From Glycine soja (taxonomy: Eukaryota; Streptophyta; Magnoliopsida; Fabales; Fabaceae): a stretch of DNA of 64,000 nt. Made by a program: the position numbers and the translations under genes. Of this stretch, positions 32,945 to 44,813 are shown in pieces. Numbering within the stretch: the first letter of the stretch is position 1; the number at the start of each line of letters is the position of its first letter. Under the pieces are notes generated by a model that searched no databases, was not told the origin of the DNA, and was given only the letters and a program-made list of their open reading frames with translations. The DNA is taken from positions 23,404,632-23,468,631 of the forward strand of contig NC_041021.1 in the NCBI RefSeq assembly GCF_004193775.1, given 5' to 3'.

Positions 32945-33905
32945 TTCAATTTGCCTCCTTAGGACTTCATCCAACTCATGTTTGTCGCCAGTTTCATCAT
33001 CCACCACCCTTATCTTCTCTGGCTTCTCACGTTCATTGTTGTTAAACCCATATTTATGGTCTCTTCCCTTCATGTCTTGTTTTATCACAACTTTAGCTGA
33101 ATCTCCCATCTTCAATATAGTTGAATCTCCTGTCTCATTCTCCAATGACACACTTTGATGGCCTGTATCTCTTTTCTTCGTATGTTCTAATGCTTCAGCT
33201 TTAGAATGCCTAAAGCAATCAGAATTTTCCAGTGATCACCAAAGGCTTCTGCATCATCATTGACACTCTCCACGCTCTTTGGTTTATGCTTCTGTGTTTT
33301 CTTCCGTGCCTCCTCGTTATAAATCTCAGCTTTATTGGAGGTTGCACTAGAACGATCACCACCAATCTTTGCTTCTTCCTCGTCTATCAGGTCAATATCT
33401 TTCCTTTCAACTTTTGTTTTGTAAATTACAGTGTAGTTTACAAAAGCAAAGGTGAAACGAAAGATATTGAGCTGGTAGAGGAGGAACAGGCACGGATTGG
33501 TGCTGATCCTTCTAGTGGGACCTCCAATAAATCTGAGAATTATAAGGAGGAAGCACGGAAGAAAACATAGAAGCATAAACCAAAGAGGGTGGAGAGTGTC
33601 AACGCTGATGCAGAAGCCTTTGGTGATGACTGGAAAATTCTGATTGCTCTATGCATTGTGAAGCTGAAGCAGTAAAACATACGAAGAAAAGAGATACAGG
33701 CCATCAAAGTGTGTCATTGGAGAATAAGACAGGAGATTCAACTATGCTGAAGATGGGAGATTCAGCTAAATTTGTGATAAAACAAAACATGAAGCGAAGA
33801 AGGCATAAATATGGGTTTAACAACAACAAACGTGAGAAGGCACAGAAGAAAAGGGTGGTGGATGATGAAACTGCCGACAAACATCAGCTGGATGAAGTCC
33901 TATGA
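32945..33905. repeat. Large inverted repeat with almost no spacer in the CACTA element
   Basis: Two arms of about 470 bp meet near 33432. Both strands spell the same protein reading outward from the centre, for example KTGDSTMLKMGDSAK on the plus strand near 33730 and ETGDSTILKMGDSAK on the minus strand near 33120, and VESVN-DAEAFGD-WKILIAL in both arms. The arms differ by scattered substitutions. The encoded Lys/Glu-rich sequence is not a family I recognise; it could be part of the CACTA accessory gene or a captured host gene. Confidence 0.88.
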
Positions 33906-34490
33906 AGATCCTCGTCATTCTCAAAGAGGGGAACGAGCAACAATTTGAAGGTTGTACATTCAGGAACTAAAGAATTCAAAATAGCTAGTAATAAGGGATT
34001 TGTTTTTGGGATTTTCTGAGCACCAAGAACGGCTACGCAAGAAGCTTGCACTTGAGGAGGGAAGGATATTTGCAGCTAATGAACAAGTTTCTTAACTATT
34101 TGTCCTTAAGATTTTACTTTTTCTTTTTGCTAATATGTAAATATTAATGGTATCAGGGTATCGTGTAAAAACATGGTCTATATTTACTTCTAAGATTGTT
34201 AGGGGTAAAAATGACCATGTGCATATGCCATAGCCTTATATTATTTATATTTACATATAAGAAAAAAAAACAGTAAAATCTGAAGGACAAATAGTTAAGA
34301 AATTTGTTCATTAGCTACAAATATCCTTCCTTCCTCAAGTGCAAGCTTCTTGCGTAGCCGCTCTTGGTGCTCAGAAAATCCCAGAAACAAATCCCTCTTA
34401 TTACTAGCTATTTTGAATTCTTTAGTTCTTGAATGTACAACCTTCAAATTGTTGCTCGTTCCCCTCTTTCTTTTCTGCAAAAAAGAAAAT
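33906..34490. repeat. Second inverted repeat in the CACTA element, about 215-bp arms
   Basis: Arms at about 33915-34118 (plus) and 34265-34480 (minus), with a spacer of about 145 bp. The minus arm keeps an open reading (RGTSNNLKVVHS, then LRKKLALEEGRIF), while the plus arm has stops. It follows the first inverted repeat directly, so the same unknown gene seems to be folded twice. Confidence 0.85.
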
Positions 34491-34726
34491 CAAATGCTGT
34501 GAAAACATGGATGAAGTCCTAAGAAAATCAATATCAAAGAAAACATGGATGAAATCACAATTAAAAAGCACAACTACCTATCTTTCAGAGTCCTTTGGTT
34601 AATTTGTCTTGTCTCCTTATGTGGTGGGGTTTTGTTTAATAATATTATACTTTTGCCTTCCAAAAAAAACTTATGACTGATCCTCTTTTCATTAATCCAA
34701 TTTTGTATGTTATTATATAAAAGATC

Positions 34727-36477
34727 ATGGGTTCTCCACCTGCCTCCACTACTCCTCCTCCTCCTTCTCCTCCCTCTCCTCCTCGTCCTCCTCCTACTTC
34801 GGACGCATCGGCTTCGACGTCTGCCGTGAAGCGGACACGCAAAGCCTCATGTCTATGATCGTTGTCCACTAGACCACCTGGTGTTAAGAGACCAGTGGTG
34901 CATGTTGATCCTGCTACAGGGAAGGCCGACGGTCCCCACAAGAAGAAATTAAGAACATATTTGGGGATTGTGGCACGTGATAAGGTGGACATCACCTACG
35001 AGAACTGGAAGGAGGTCCCTACTGCTCAGAAGGACCTGATTTGGGATGATATTCAGGTATTTCTCTTTTCTTATTTGATTGTGTGTAATTAATAGCCAAA
35101 AAAATTCATTATTGTAACAAATAAACTTTGTTTCATGTTGTCAGGCGGAATTTGATATCCTAGAGGCTTCTGACAGTAGAACGAAAAGGAAGTTACTACA
35201 GGCCATGGGGGAGAGATGGAGGCAGTTTAAATCAGACCTCACGAGGAAATGGGCCCTTGCAGCCAATCAGGACGGTGTCGAGGACACTGTCTGTGACAAA
35301 TACGGCATCAGCAAGGAAAAGTGGGCCCAGTTTTGCCAGAATCACAGAGACCCTTCTTGGGAGGTATGTTCCTTTTCCATTTAAGTTGTTTTTCATATTA
35401 AACATGATGTTGTTATACTTCATTCTACCCATTTCAAACATTATTGTATAATTTTTTCCAGGATGTGCGCATCAAGGCACAAGCCATCCAAAAGCAGAAT
35501 ACTGCCCCCCACGTTTTGTCTCGTGGGGGTTATGATTATTTGGAGCAGAAGCTCCTGGCTAAAAAGACTAAGAAGAAACTGTAGGAAGCTGCACATTCAG
35601 GAAACGTTGATGGCGTCATCGACCCTCCATCCCCGGTCAGACGCCACGTGAAGTGGAAGATGGCCCGCACGAAGAAGACAAGGGAGATGACGACAGAGGT
35701 CGCAAAGGAAATCGCTGAGAAGATTGTAAGTCATTTTCAACTAAACATTACAATTATGTTTGAATATTTTGAGAATTCCATGTACCATTGTGTGTTTTCT
35801 GTGCAGCATTCGTTTGAGGAGCAGGCCACATAGGGATCGTTCGTCCCCCATGGACGTCAGGATGTCTGGCCGCTGCAATTGGACGTCCAGAGCACCCTAG
35901 ACGTGTCCGTGCTGCTGGAGCCGGTGTCACAATCAAGCAATACTTTGGATCGGCTCCACGAACGTCCCGCAGTGCTTCCTCCCTGCCTCCTGACGAATTA
36001 CAGTAGCTGACTCAGCAGATCAGGGACCAGCTAGAGGAGTCCATCATAGAGAAAGTGACGAGGTAGGTCATGGCATCCTTCAGCCAGCTTCAGCCACAGA
36101 TGCAATCTCAGGGACCTCTTGAGCCTCTGGTTGGTCCTGGTCCATCCGGTCCTCAGGTGAGCACAAAGGGGAGTTGTGTTGATCCCTCAGGAAACGATCC
36201 TGAGACGGGTGACTCTGACAGGTGCGACTTGTACATAGAAGCAGATCCTGCCCGCCTGGTTGCCGTGGGGAGAGTTTATGAGGGATCCACTCTTGTTCAT
36301 AACACTCCTTTGTTTCCTGGCCAAGTAATGGTGAGTGTGGACGAGGTTGAAGATGCAGATGCTCCAGTTCCTGTACCCACTGATGAGTTTTCCTTAGTGG
36401 GGCAGGCACTTCACACCTTCCTTGCTTGGCCGACACATCTGGTCAAGTCTTTATCACACAAAGCGTGCACTAATTAA
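34727..36477 (+). pseudogene. tnpA / Transposase_24-type CACTA gene with three introns (broken)
   Basis: The ATG at 34727 opens a Pro/Ser-rich N-terminus. The DNA-binding-type core follows over three exons with canonical GT-AG introns at 35057-35145, 35364-35461 and 35726-35806. Removing them joins WDDIQ to AEFDILEASD, SWE to DVRIKAQ, and AEKI to HSFEEQ in frame. The core has EKWAQFC and a C-terminal QALHTFLAWPTHLV reading. The TnpA family binds subterminal repeats and helps transposition. In-frame stops occur near 34856, 35582, 35831, 36004 and 36064, and the gene stops where element E begins. A Ulp1-like peptidase part often follows in related genes but is absent here. Confidence 0.8.
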
Positions 36478-37196
36478 TGTTCACGAATTTGGGTTAACTG
36501 GTGAAGGGAAAACTGCCAGGGAACCACATTATAAACGAAACCTCAATGAGAGTTGGACTTCGTCCTCAAAAGGAAACAACACCAGAATATTTAGCCTTCC
36601 ATAGATTCAAACAGAAAACGTAAATGAAACATGAAGCAAAAACGTAAATAAACAAAAACGTAAATGAGACAGAAACGAAAATGAAAACAGAAACGTAAAT
36701 GAAAGTAGAAGAAGAAACAAGAACGAAATTGTAATTAGATGCAGGAAATGGAAAATTGCATTTCGTGAACAGTAGCATCCAAGCAGAAAAACGTAAAACC
36801 CTAAACAAAGCTCTGAATAATGAATGGCATAACAAAATAGCCTTGCATGAATCCCAAGGCTGCTATTTAAAAAGAGTCACTCAAAGTCACTGGGCCCTAT
36901 TGCAACACTCTGGCCCAAAACAAAATAAACACTGAACCACATAAAATAAAATTGCGGAATTTCCTAATTAGAAATTAACTGAGGTAAGCGCTGCTTTATT
37001 TCCCCTCTTCAAGTCCACAACCAAAATCTGGATTAAGCCCAATGTTTCATTAATTCCTGAAATTAGATTAAAAACATCAAATTAGCTAAATGAGCCCAAA
37101 TAATAAAATTGCCTAATTAATTGACAATTAAGACCAATCAGTAATTAAAATGGTGCAAAAAGGGTTTAGAAAATAGAAGAAAATGATGGCACATCA
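36478..37196 (-). repeat. 3' LTR of element E (U5 end missing)
   Basis: On the minus strand it starts TGATGTGCCATCATTTTC, directly after a GTATGGGGGGTTT tract. A TTTAAATAG TATA-like site is near 36868, and AAACGTAAATGA-type repeats lie at 36610-36700. The left boundary is set by the end of the CACTA reading. Confidence 0.65.
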
Positions 37197-37211
37197 AAAC
37201 CCCCCATACTT
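37197..37211 (-). other. Polypurine tract of element E
   Basis: The minus strand reads TAAGTATGGGGGGTTT next to the LTR start TGATGTG. Confidence 0.7.
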
Positions 37212-38718
37212 AACCTTTTGCACTCCTGGGAAAAATGATACAAAGAACAAAATCCATGGATATTCAAAGAGAGACAAACGAAAACATTCACATATTTCTC
37301 AATGAACATCAAGGAATGAAAGGAATGGGTAACATCTAACATAAGGAGATCCGAAAAGTCAAGACATTCATGAAAATCATCCAAGCAACCCAATCATGGC
37401 AAAATAGTTAATCAGCTCAAGAATGAAAAGTGATAAAGCCTCACAAGATATACACACTATCTCTCAAGTGTCTAGGCTACTATTTACCCTCAAAGCACCC
37501 ATTAAAACAAACACCACATAAACTTGGCAAGATTCTAAAATTGACAATCTACCCATAAACATACGCACATGAGGATCAAAAGGTCTTTTAAGGTTGTAAT
37601 GGGGCCAAGGACAAGGTATGGAAAAATATGGAATAAGTGGCTGAATCCCAATGGAATAGAGGAGCAATAGGGAATAAGTGCATATTAAGAAAAAATAAGA
37701 AAATAAAAAGAAGCAAAGATAAAATTTAAACATAAAGAGTAGAACTAAGAGTCTCATCATTCTTTTGTCATTCAAGATCTTATTCACTCAACTTTACTGC
37801 TTTTCTTTTTCTTTTCTGATTTTTTTTTTAATTTTTTTTATTATTTTTTTTTACTCTGTAGCCTTTGAGAAACAACATCTCATTCAGCATGTCCAACATT
37901 TAACCAGTATGTAATGTACATGGCTCAAAATATATCATGAAGCATGGCCAACAAAACATGTTATCCAATGAAACAAAAACCCCCACACTTATTCCCAAAA
38001 CAATTCCAAAGCTCCAAAATTCCTTAAGGATATGGTGATATCATGGTTTTTCACTTAAGGCTTGTAGTGCGCTTCAAAACAAGGAAAGGGAAACAAGACT
38101 CAAAAGGGCTATCAAAGGAATTAAGTCAAGGTAAGTCCATTTGGCTAGAAGCTTATAAGAAGAAAATTGCCTCAATCATTTCCAAATATGCATGTAAATT
38201 AGGAAGCATCAACAAGAATCAAGCCAAGGCTATTGTGCAAGCAATCAATGGGGGAAAACACACCAAATGATTATGATGATGGATGGCTCAAATTCTCACA
38301 AAGGTAAACTCATCACTTTCGAATTGAGCTTTCAAAACTATCATGACATGTAGAGGAGAATCAAAGATTTCAAGTCACAAAATGTCAAAAACCTTTATTT
38401 TCAAAACAATTACCCATTTCTTGAACATATCCTATAATTCAAAGAAAAACATGCAAAGACGTACATGCACACAGAATTGACCCAAAATATTAAACTAGAA
38501 ATCCGACGAAACTAACAACATTAACAAATTAACACAACTAACAAATTAACAAAACCGACAAAACTAGCAAAACCAAAGAACACTCCCCCCTCATACTTAA
38601 ACAACACATTGTCCTCAATGTAGCACAATTAAAAGATTAAAACAATTAAACCATCAAATAGAATTGGACAAGTGTAATAAAAGCAAAGAAGAAGATAGGA
38701 ACAGAAGAACTCCCTAAG
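37212..38718 (-). other. Element E non-coding region after integrase
   Basis: About 1.5 kb with no convincing env-like or other gene. It contains T-rich runs near 37800-37855. A second polypurine tract (minus strand GTATGAGGGGGGAGTG, 38581-38596) lies near its integrase-proximal end. Confidence 0.65.
38581..38596 (-). other. Internal polypurine tract of element E
   Basis: The minus strand reads GTATGAGGGGGGAGTG, closely like the terminal tract at 37197-37211 and also followed by TG. It sits just downstream of the integrase stop codon. Confidence 0.6.
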
Positions 38719-39654
38719 TCATGGTGGAGGAAGAGTAGGGTGGAGTAAGGAAGTCTCTTCCACCACTACATCCACTAAAGAAGGGTTCGTGAGGAATGGC
38801 TTACGTCGATGTCCGTTGACCATGAAGCTCTTGTTTGTGGAGTCGCTTTTGATCTCAACTGTACCATAAGGAAAAACATTAGTAACAACAAAAGGACCAA
38901 TCCACTTAGACCTCAACTTACCACTCATGAGTCCAAGCCTAGAATTATACAATAGCACTTTTTGCCCAACCATGAAGTCCTTCTTAACTATCATGCTATC
39001 ATGGAACTTCTTGGTCTTTACTTTGTAGAACTTGGCATTCCCGTAGGATTCTAGGCGGATTTCATCTAACTCACTCAGTTGCAACTTTCTTTCCTCACCA
39101 GCTTGATCCATAGAGAAGTTGCAAGTCTTCACTGCCCAGTATGCTTTGTGCTCAATTTCCACTAGAAGATGACATGCCTTTCCAAAGACAACCCGATAAG
39201 GAGACATTCCTATGGGTGCTTTGTAGGCAGTCCGATGTGCCCAGAGAGCATCATCAATCCTGGTACTCCAATCTTTCCTGCTTGGCTGCACAATCTTCTC
39301 TAAAATTCTCTTGATCTCCCTGTTAGAAATTTCGGCCTGTCCATTGGTCTGGGGGTGGTATGGTGTGGATACCCTGTGTACCACCCCGTACTTTTTAAGC
39401 AGGGCATACATTGTTCTGTTGTAAAAATGGGTTCCTTGATCACTAACAATTGCTTTAGGTACTCCAAACCTGCAAAACAGATTAGACCTGACAAAATCTG
39501 CAACAACTTTAGCATCATTAGTTCTAATGGGCTTGGCTTCCACCCATTTTGAAACATAGTCAACTTCAAGGAAAATGTAAACATAACCAAAAGAGACAGG
39601 AAAAGGGCCCATGAAATCTATACCCCAGACATCAAACACCTCACAGAATAGCAT
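38719..39654 (-). pseudogene. int: Integrase core of element E
   Basis: An open 311-residue minus-strand reading. The retroviral-type integrase catalytic triad is visible: Asp in [10 protein letters not shown], Asp in IVSDQGTHF, and Glu in [12 protein letters not shown]-terminal domain follows with [14 protein letters not shown] and WIGPFVV. Integrase inserts the cDNA into the nuclear genome. The core is intact, but the upstream HHCC zinc-binding region is cut by a deletion near 39645-39655 that also changes frame, so this part cannot be made as part of a normal polyprotein. It ends at 38719 after a proline-rich tail. Confidence 0.88.
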
Positions 39655-40529
39655 AGCTCACAAGTGCTGTAGATCTTCCACGCATCTTTAAAGATGGTGG
39701 GCCAATAAAAACCACAATCAAGCACTTTGCAAGCTATCCTTTGAACACCCAGATGACCTCCCAGTGCGGAAGAATGACAGAACTGTAGGACTGAGTCAGT
39801 CTCATGATCTGGAATGCATCGTCTAATGACCTGATCACTGCATAATTTCCACAAGTAGGGGTCATCCCAAATAAAATGCTTAGCATCACTTTTAATTTTA
39901 TCTTTTTGGGCTTTAGATGCTAAGGGAGGAAAAACAGAAGCAACCAAATAATTGGCAATGTTAGCAAACCAGGGAGTAGAAAGAGAGTCAGAAATACTAT
40001 ACAGTATATACAAATGATCATCCGGGAAATCATCCCGAATGGGTGAATCCGCATCCGATACACGTTCGATCCGACTCAAATGATCAGCAACTAAATTTTG
40101 TGCTCCGCTCCTATCACGGATCTCCAAGTCAAATTGTTGAAGCCAGAGCATCCATCGGATCAACCTAGGCTTAGAATCAGCCTTCTTCAACAAGTACTTT
40201 AGAGCTGCATAGTCAGTATAAACAATAATACAGGTACCAAGCAAATAAGATCGAAATTTTTCAAGAGCAAAAACTATGGCTAGAAGCTCTTTCTCAGTAG
40301 TAGTATAATTCGCTTGGGCAGCATCTAAAGTCCTAGAAGCATAATATATCACCCTGAGCAATTTATCAATTTTCTGAGCAAGGACAGCCCCCAATGCATA
40401 ATTTGATCCATCACACATAAGCTCAAAAGGGGTTGTCCAGTCGGGTGCCTGGATGATGGGAGTGGTAGTCAGCGCTCTTTTGAGACAATCAAAAGCCTCT
40501 TCGCATCTGTCATTAAAGTCAAACCCCAC
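39618..40529 (-). pseudogene. RNase H and integrase zinc-binding region of element E
   Basis: A 303-residue minus-strand reading. It starts in the RT connection ([12 protein letters not shown]) and continues into RNase H ([60 protein letters not shown]). The first half of the integrase zinc finger follows ([10 protein letters not shown], then one Cys pair member), after which a deletion near 39645-39655 removes the end of the HHCC motif. RNase H removes the RNA strand during reverse transcription. It is separated from the RT reading by a frame change near 40530. Confidence 0.88.
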
Positions 40530-41482
40530 TCCTTTTGCAACAAGTTAGACAGTGGAAGGGCTACTTTGCTAAAACCCCTTATAAAGCGCCTGTAGAATCC
40601 TGCATGACCAAGAAAAGATCGCACCTCTTGCACACAAGAGGGGTAAGGCAATTGTGAAATAACAGAAATTTTTGCAGGATCTACTTCAATACCCTTATTG
40701 GAAATAATGTGGCCTAAAACTATACCTTGCTCAACCATAAAATGACATTTTTCTAAATTTAGAACAAGGTTAGTTTCGATGCATCTATTCAAAACTTTTT
40801 CCAAACTATCCAAACAACCATCAAAAGAGGATCCATACACAGTGAAATCATCCATAAACACCTCTATGCAATTTTCTAAGAAATCACTGAAAATACTAAT
40901 CATGCACCGCTAGAAGGTACCAGGGGCATTGCACAGGCCAAAAGGCATCCTCCTATAGGCAAAAGTGCCGAAGGGGCAGGTGAATGTGGTCTTTTCCTGA
41001 TCCTCAGGAGCAATAGTAATTTGCATATAACCAAAAAAACCATCAAGGAAACAGTAGTGAGATTTACCTGCCAGGCGCTCAAGCATCTTGTCAATGAATG
41101 GCAGGGGAAAATGGTCCTTTTTGGTAACTTGGTTCAGCCTCCTATAGTCAATGCAGACTCTCCAACTGTTCTGCACCCGAGTAGGAATCAGCTCCTCCTT
41201 CTCATTTTTGATCACTGTGAGGCCGGTCTTCTTCGGGACTACCTAGACGGGACTCACCCATTGGCTGTCGGAGATAGGATAAATGATTCCAGCTTGCAAA
41301 AGCTTGGTTATCTCCTTCTTCACTACATCAAGAATCACCGGGTTGAGTCTTCTCTGTGGTTGTCTTACTGGTTTAGCTCCATCCTCTAAATTTATTCGAT
41401 GCATACATGTGGATGGGCTAATACCAGGAATGTCCGCTAGGGTCCAGCCTATAGCCTTCTTATGCTTCTTGAGAACAGACAA
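40530..41482 (-). pseudogene. rt: Reverse transcriptase of element E
   Basis: The minus-strand reading has the RT landmarks WRVCIDYRRLNQVT, HFPLPFIDKMLERL, MPFGLCNAPGTF and the catalytic VFMDDFTVY (a FMDD variant of the usual YxDD), then LEKCHFMV and EVRSFLGHAGFYRRFI. Two in-frame stops are visible, near 41245 and 40906, and a frame change near 40530 leads into RNase H. Reverse transcriptase would copy element RNA in the particle. The active-site residues remain, so decay is through stops rather than active-site loss. Confidence 0.88.
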
Positions 41483-42390
41483 TAACTTCTCCTCTTGCTC
41501 ATCAGCGAGGCAGATATAATCACTGGAAAACTTTTGCTATCATCCAAGTAAGCGTATTTTAAATTTGATGGCAGAGGCTTCAATTCTGGTGTGGTCGGCT
41601 GGATAGTGGTAGAAGGAGATGGTTTCTCAGCCTGTACCTCATAAAGAAAGTCAGAGGTATGTGTACTTCCTGAAACATGGTTAGTCCTATCTGACTCTAT
41701 AAAATCAATCTCAAGAGGTAAAACACCACCACCAGACATGCAATCAATATCACTTTCAGATTCACTCTCAGCATCAAATTCGGACATATGATCAAGTACA
41801 ATTTCAGACTCAATGCATGAAGAGTGAGAGGCATGCAGATTAGAGTAAAGATCAATCATGTATTCATCAACAACATGGTCAATTATTTCAGCACGAAATA
41901 CAAAAAGATCTTCAGATGGGTATTTCATAGCATCCAGAATATTAAAATGAACAGTTATATCACCAAACTCCATGGATAGTGTGCCTGCATAAACATCTAT
42001 CTTAGTTCTAGCAGTTTTCATAAAGGGTCTGCCTAGAATGATGGGAACCGATCCTTGAGAAAATCCATCCTCCATATTCAAAATATAAAAATCAATAGGG
42101 AAAATCAGTTCACCAACTCTAACTAAGACATCTTCTATGAAACCAACAGGATAGGCAACACTTCTATTAGCTAAATGAATTACCACATCAGTTGACTGCA
42201 AGGGACCTAGAGATAGAGAATTAAAAATAGACAGAGGCATAACACTAACAGAAGCTCCTAAATCTAGCATGGCATTGTCAAACTTACTATTCCCTATAAT
42301 ACAAAGTATGTTGAATGTACCTGGATCTTTACATTTTTCAGGAATTTGCGGAATAGATTTACCAATTAATATGAAGACATTTCTGCCCAT
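41449..42390 (-). pseudogene. pr: Protease and linker of element E
   Basis: An open 313-residue minus-strand reading. The retropepsin-like site appears as MLDLGASVSVMPLSIF (DLGA in place of the usual D-S/T-G), followed by VPIILGRPFMKTA. An acidic linker with a PLEIDFIE segment leads toward RT. The protease would mature the Gag-Pol polyprotein. DLGAS is, from memory, common in Athila-like elements, so it is not necessarily a defect. The reading overlaps the start of the RT reading at 41449-41482 in another frame, so a frame change lies there. Confidence 0.85.
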
Positions 42391-44452
42391 GCTAATTCAT
42401 TCACTTCCTTTAAGCTTCCTCTTATTAGTGCACATCTCCTTCAAGAATTTGGCATATCTTGGAATTTGCTTTATTGCATCCAGCAAAGGTATGTTTACCT
42501 CTACTTTTCTGAATGTTTCCAAGATCTCTTTCTTTGCCTCTTCCAATTTTTTTGTTGGAAACTGCTCTTGGAGGGAATGGAAGAGGAGGGATGTGTTGTT
42601 TCTGCAAATCAGAATTACCAGTGGAAGATTCACCTGCACAGAAATTGTTAGGTAAATTTTTGTCATCACCTTTTTTTTGGAGTAGAGTGAAGTTTGGCAG
42701 GTTCATTTGTAGATGAGGAAGGTGCTACGGGTTGAGGTCATTGACACTGCTTTCCCGACCTCAATGAAATGGCACTGACATTTTTGGGATTTTGGACAGC
42801 TTGGGAAGGCAGCTTGTCGGAATTCTGGGACTGTTGTTGATTCAATTGTGTAGCCAATTGTCCCATCTGATTTGTTAAGCTCTGAATGGAGGCTCTGGTC
42901 TCTTGTTGAAACTGCATGTTCTGCATAGTCATTTGCCTCACAAGTTCTTCGAGGGAAGGTTGTGGAGGAGCCTCAACTGTTGGCTGTTTTTGGGGCTGCT
43001 GTTGTTGTTGGATTGGTGGAGGAATGTATGGTCTGCTTGGGCCAGCAGCATTTTGGAAGGAAGGAGCAGGCTGCTATTGTTGTTGCTGAGGGCTAGACCA
43101 TCTGAGATTAGGGTGATTCCTCCATCCAGGGTTGTATCTGTTGCTGGAGAGGTCATAATTGTTCTGTTGTGGTTGATTTTGCTGCTGAGGTTGAGGTTAT
43201 TGTAAATGTTTGCAGCATAAGCTTCGGGCTGCTCAATTGCTCCAGGTTACTGCATGGAAGGGCAAAGGTCTGTATGGTGGTTAGTAAAGGAGCACAATCC
43301 ACAGACCCTTGCAACAGGTACAAATTTATGGTTCAAGGCCAGCTGGGTTACCAAGTTAACCAATGCATCCAGTTTGCCTTCAAGCTTCTTAGTTTCAGAT
43401 GAGGCAGCTGAGTTTGTAGCTATCTCATGCACTCCTCTAATGACTATAACATCATTTCTGGCGCTAAACTGTTGGGAGTTGGAAGCCATCTTCTCAACTA
43501 AATTTCTGGCTTCAACAGGAGTCATGTCTCCAAGGGCTCCACCACTGGCAGCATCTATCATACTTCTCTCCATATTACTGAGTCCTTCATAAAAATATTG
43601 GAGAACAAGTTGCTCCGAAATCTGATGGTGAGGGCAACTGGCACATAGTTTTTTAAATCTCTTCCAGTACTCATACAGGCTCTCTCCACTAAGTTGTCTA
43701 ATACCTGAGATATCCTTCCTGATGGTTGTGGTCCTAGAAGCAGGGAAATTTTTTTCTAAGAATACTCTCTTAAGGTCATCCCAGCTCGTGATGGACCGTG
43801 GAGCAAGGTAATACAACTAGTCCTTTGCCACTCCCTCTAAAGAATGAGGAAAAGCCTTCAGAAATATATGATCCTCTTGGACATCTGGGGGTTTCATGGT
43901 GGAGCAGACAATATGAAATTCCTTCAAATGTTTGTGCGGGTCTTCACCTGCAAGGCCATGAAACTTTGGAAGCAAATGAATCAGTCCAGTTTTAAGAACA
44001 TATGGGACATCCTCATCAGGGTATTGGATGCACAAGCTTTCGTAGGTGAAATCAGGTGCAGCCATTTCCCTTAGAGTCCTCTCACGGGGTGGAGGTTGTG
44101 CCATGTTCTCAGAATGTTCAAAATCAGAATGCTCAGAATCATAATGCTCAAAATTATAATGCTCAAAATCTAGATGATCAAAATCACCAATAACAGAATG
44201 CATAGATTCACCAGTAATCAGAATGCTCAAAATTATAATGCTCAAAATCAGAATGTTCAAAATCGTAGGAAATTTTTTTCTACCCCAAATACGTATATAA
44301 TAATTGTGATTCTGATAACCGGAGCAAAAGTTATGGCCGTTTGAAGTTTTGATAAACACAAAATTTGCTACTTTTTTGGAACTTTCAAATCTGACCAAAC
44401 TAAAGGTTCTTGCTATTTTTCCCAAAAAATATGGATTGAAAGAAGTCACCAC
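42391..44452 (-). pseudogene. gag: gag of element E
   Basis: The minus-strand reading from 44452 passes a repetitive FEHYNFEHYDSEHSDFEHSEN stretch, then a capsid-like region (LIHLLPKFHGLAGEDPHKHL, 43900-44040), interrupted by an in-frame stop at 43817-43819. The reading resumes at 43816 with a long capsid segment (YEYWKRFKKLCASCPHH) and a CGLCSFTNHHTDLC cluster resembling a zinc knuckle (about 43265-43310). A stop at 43247 and frame changes precede a Gln-rich region (42740-43156) and a Lys/Glu-rich segment (42400-42670). Gag would form the particle. The likely functional start is uncertain (44452 or the MAQPPPRER start near 44103). Confidence 0.82.
44100..44275. repeat. 15-bp minisatellite within gag of element E
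   Basis: CAGAATGCTCAAAAT-type 15-bp units repeat imperfectly at 44108-44172, with a second cluster at 44217-44262. Being a multiple of three, they give a five-residue D/S-F/E-E-H-x repeat on the minus strand. Confidence 0.75.
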
Positions 44453-44791
44453 AAAAAAATTCAGCCAAAAATAACAACCTTAGCTACTAAAACAAAAAAT
44501 CCAAAATAATTCAGCATGGGTGGTCGCTAAAATCCGTCGCTACATGATTTCTACTACTACTCTATTTTGCCGCAAGCAAAAGGGGTTGCTAAGTCCGTCG
44601 CAAAACAATATACAAAGCAAAACACCCAAGACTGAAACAGGGGAAGCGCTTAATAGGAAAACTGAAACAGAACACACACTAAACAAATTATCAGGACATT
44701 AAACAACACTAACACACATACTAACAATTAAACATAAAACACGAAAGAATTAAACACACAACGCTAGCTATTATGAACCTTTGGACACTGC
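44453..44791 (-). other. Leader between primer-binding site and gag of element E
   Basis: About 340 bp, A-rich on the plus strand, with no gene recognised. Confidence 0.55.
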
Positions 44792-44809
44792 TCCCCGGCA
44801 ACGGCGCCA
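44792..44809 (-). other. Primer-binding site of element E
   Basis: The minus strand reads TGGCGCCGTTGCCGGGGA, the typical Athila-type site attributed to tRNA-Asp (from memory). Confidence 0.88.
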
Positions 44810-44813
44810 AATT

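Larger units (their letters stand above)
29463..36477 (+). mobile_element. CACTA (En/Spm) DNA transposon fragment
   Basis: It has a tnp2-type transposase gene followed by a tnpA/Transposase_24-type gene on the same strand, the usual CACTA arrangement. Neither terminal CACTA inverted repeat is visible: element B cuts the left side and element E abuts the right side. Both genes are broken, so it is not autonomous. Between them lie two inverted duplications of unrecognised coding sequence. Confidence 0.85.

Noticed and set aside
36610..36700. AAACGTAAATGA repeats as a possible telomere-like or satellite array
   Set aside because: Few and irregular copies inside the E LTR; they do not match the plant telomere TTTAGGG.
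37464..37787. 107-residue minus-strand ORF with hydrophobic stretches as an env-like gene in element E
   Set aside because: AT-rich sequence gives Phe/Leu-rich chance ORFs; no signal-peptide/processing layout and no family resemblance, so I treat it as non-coding.
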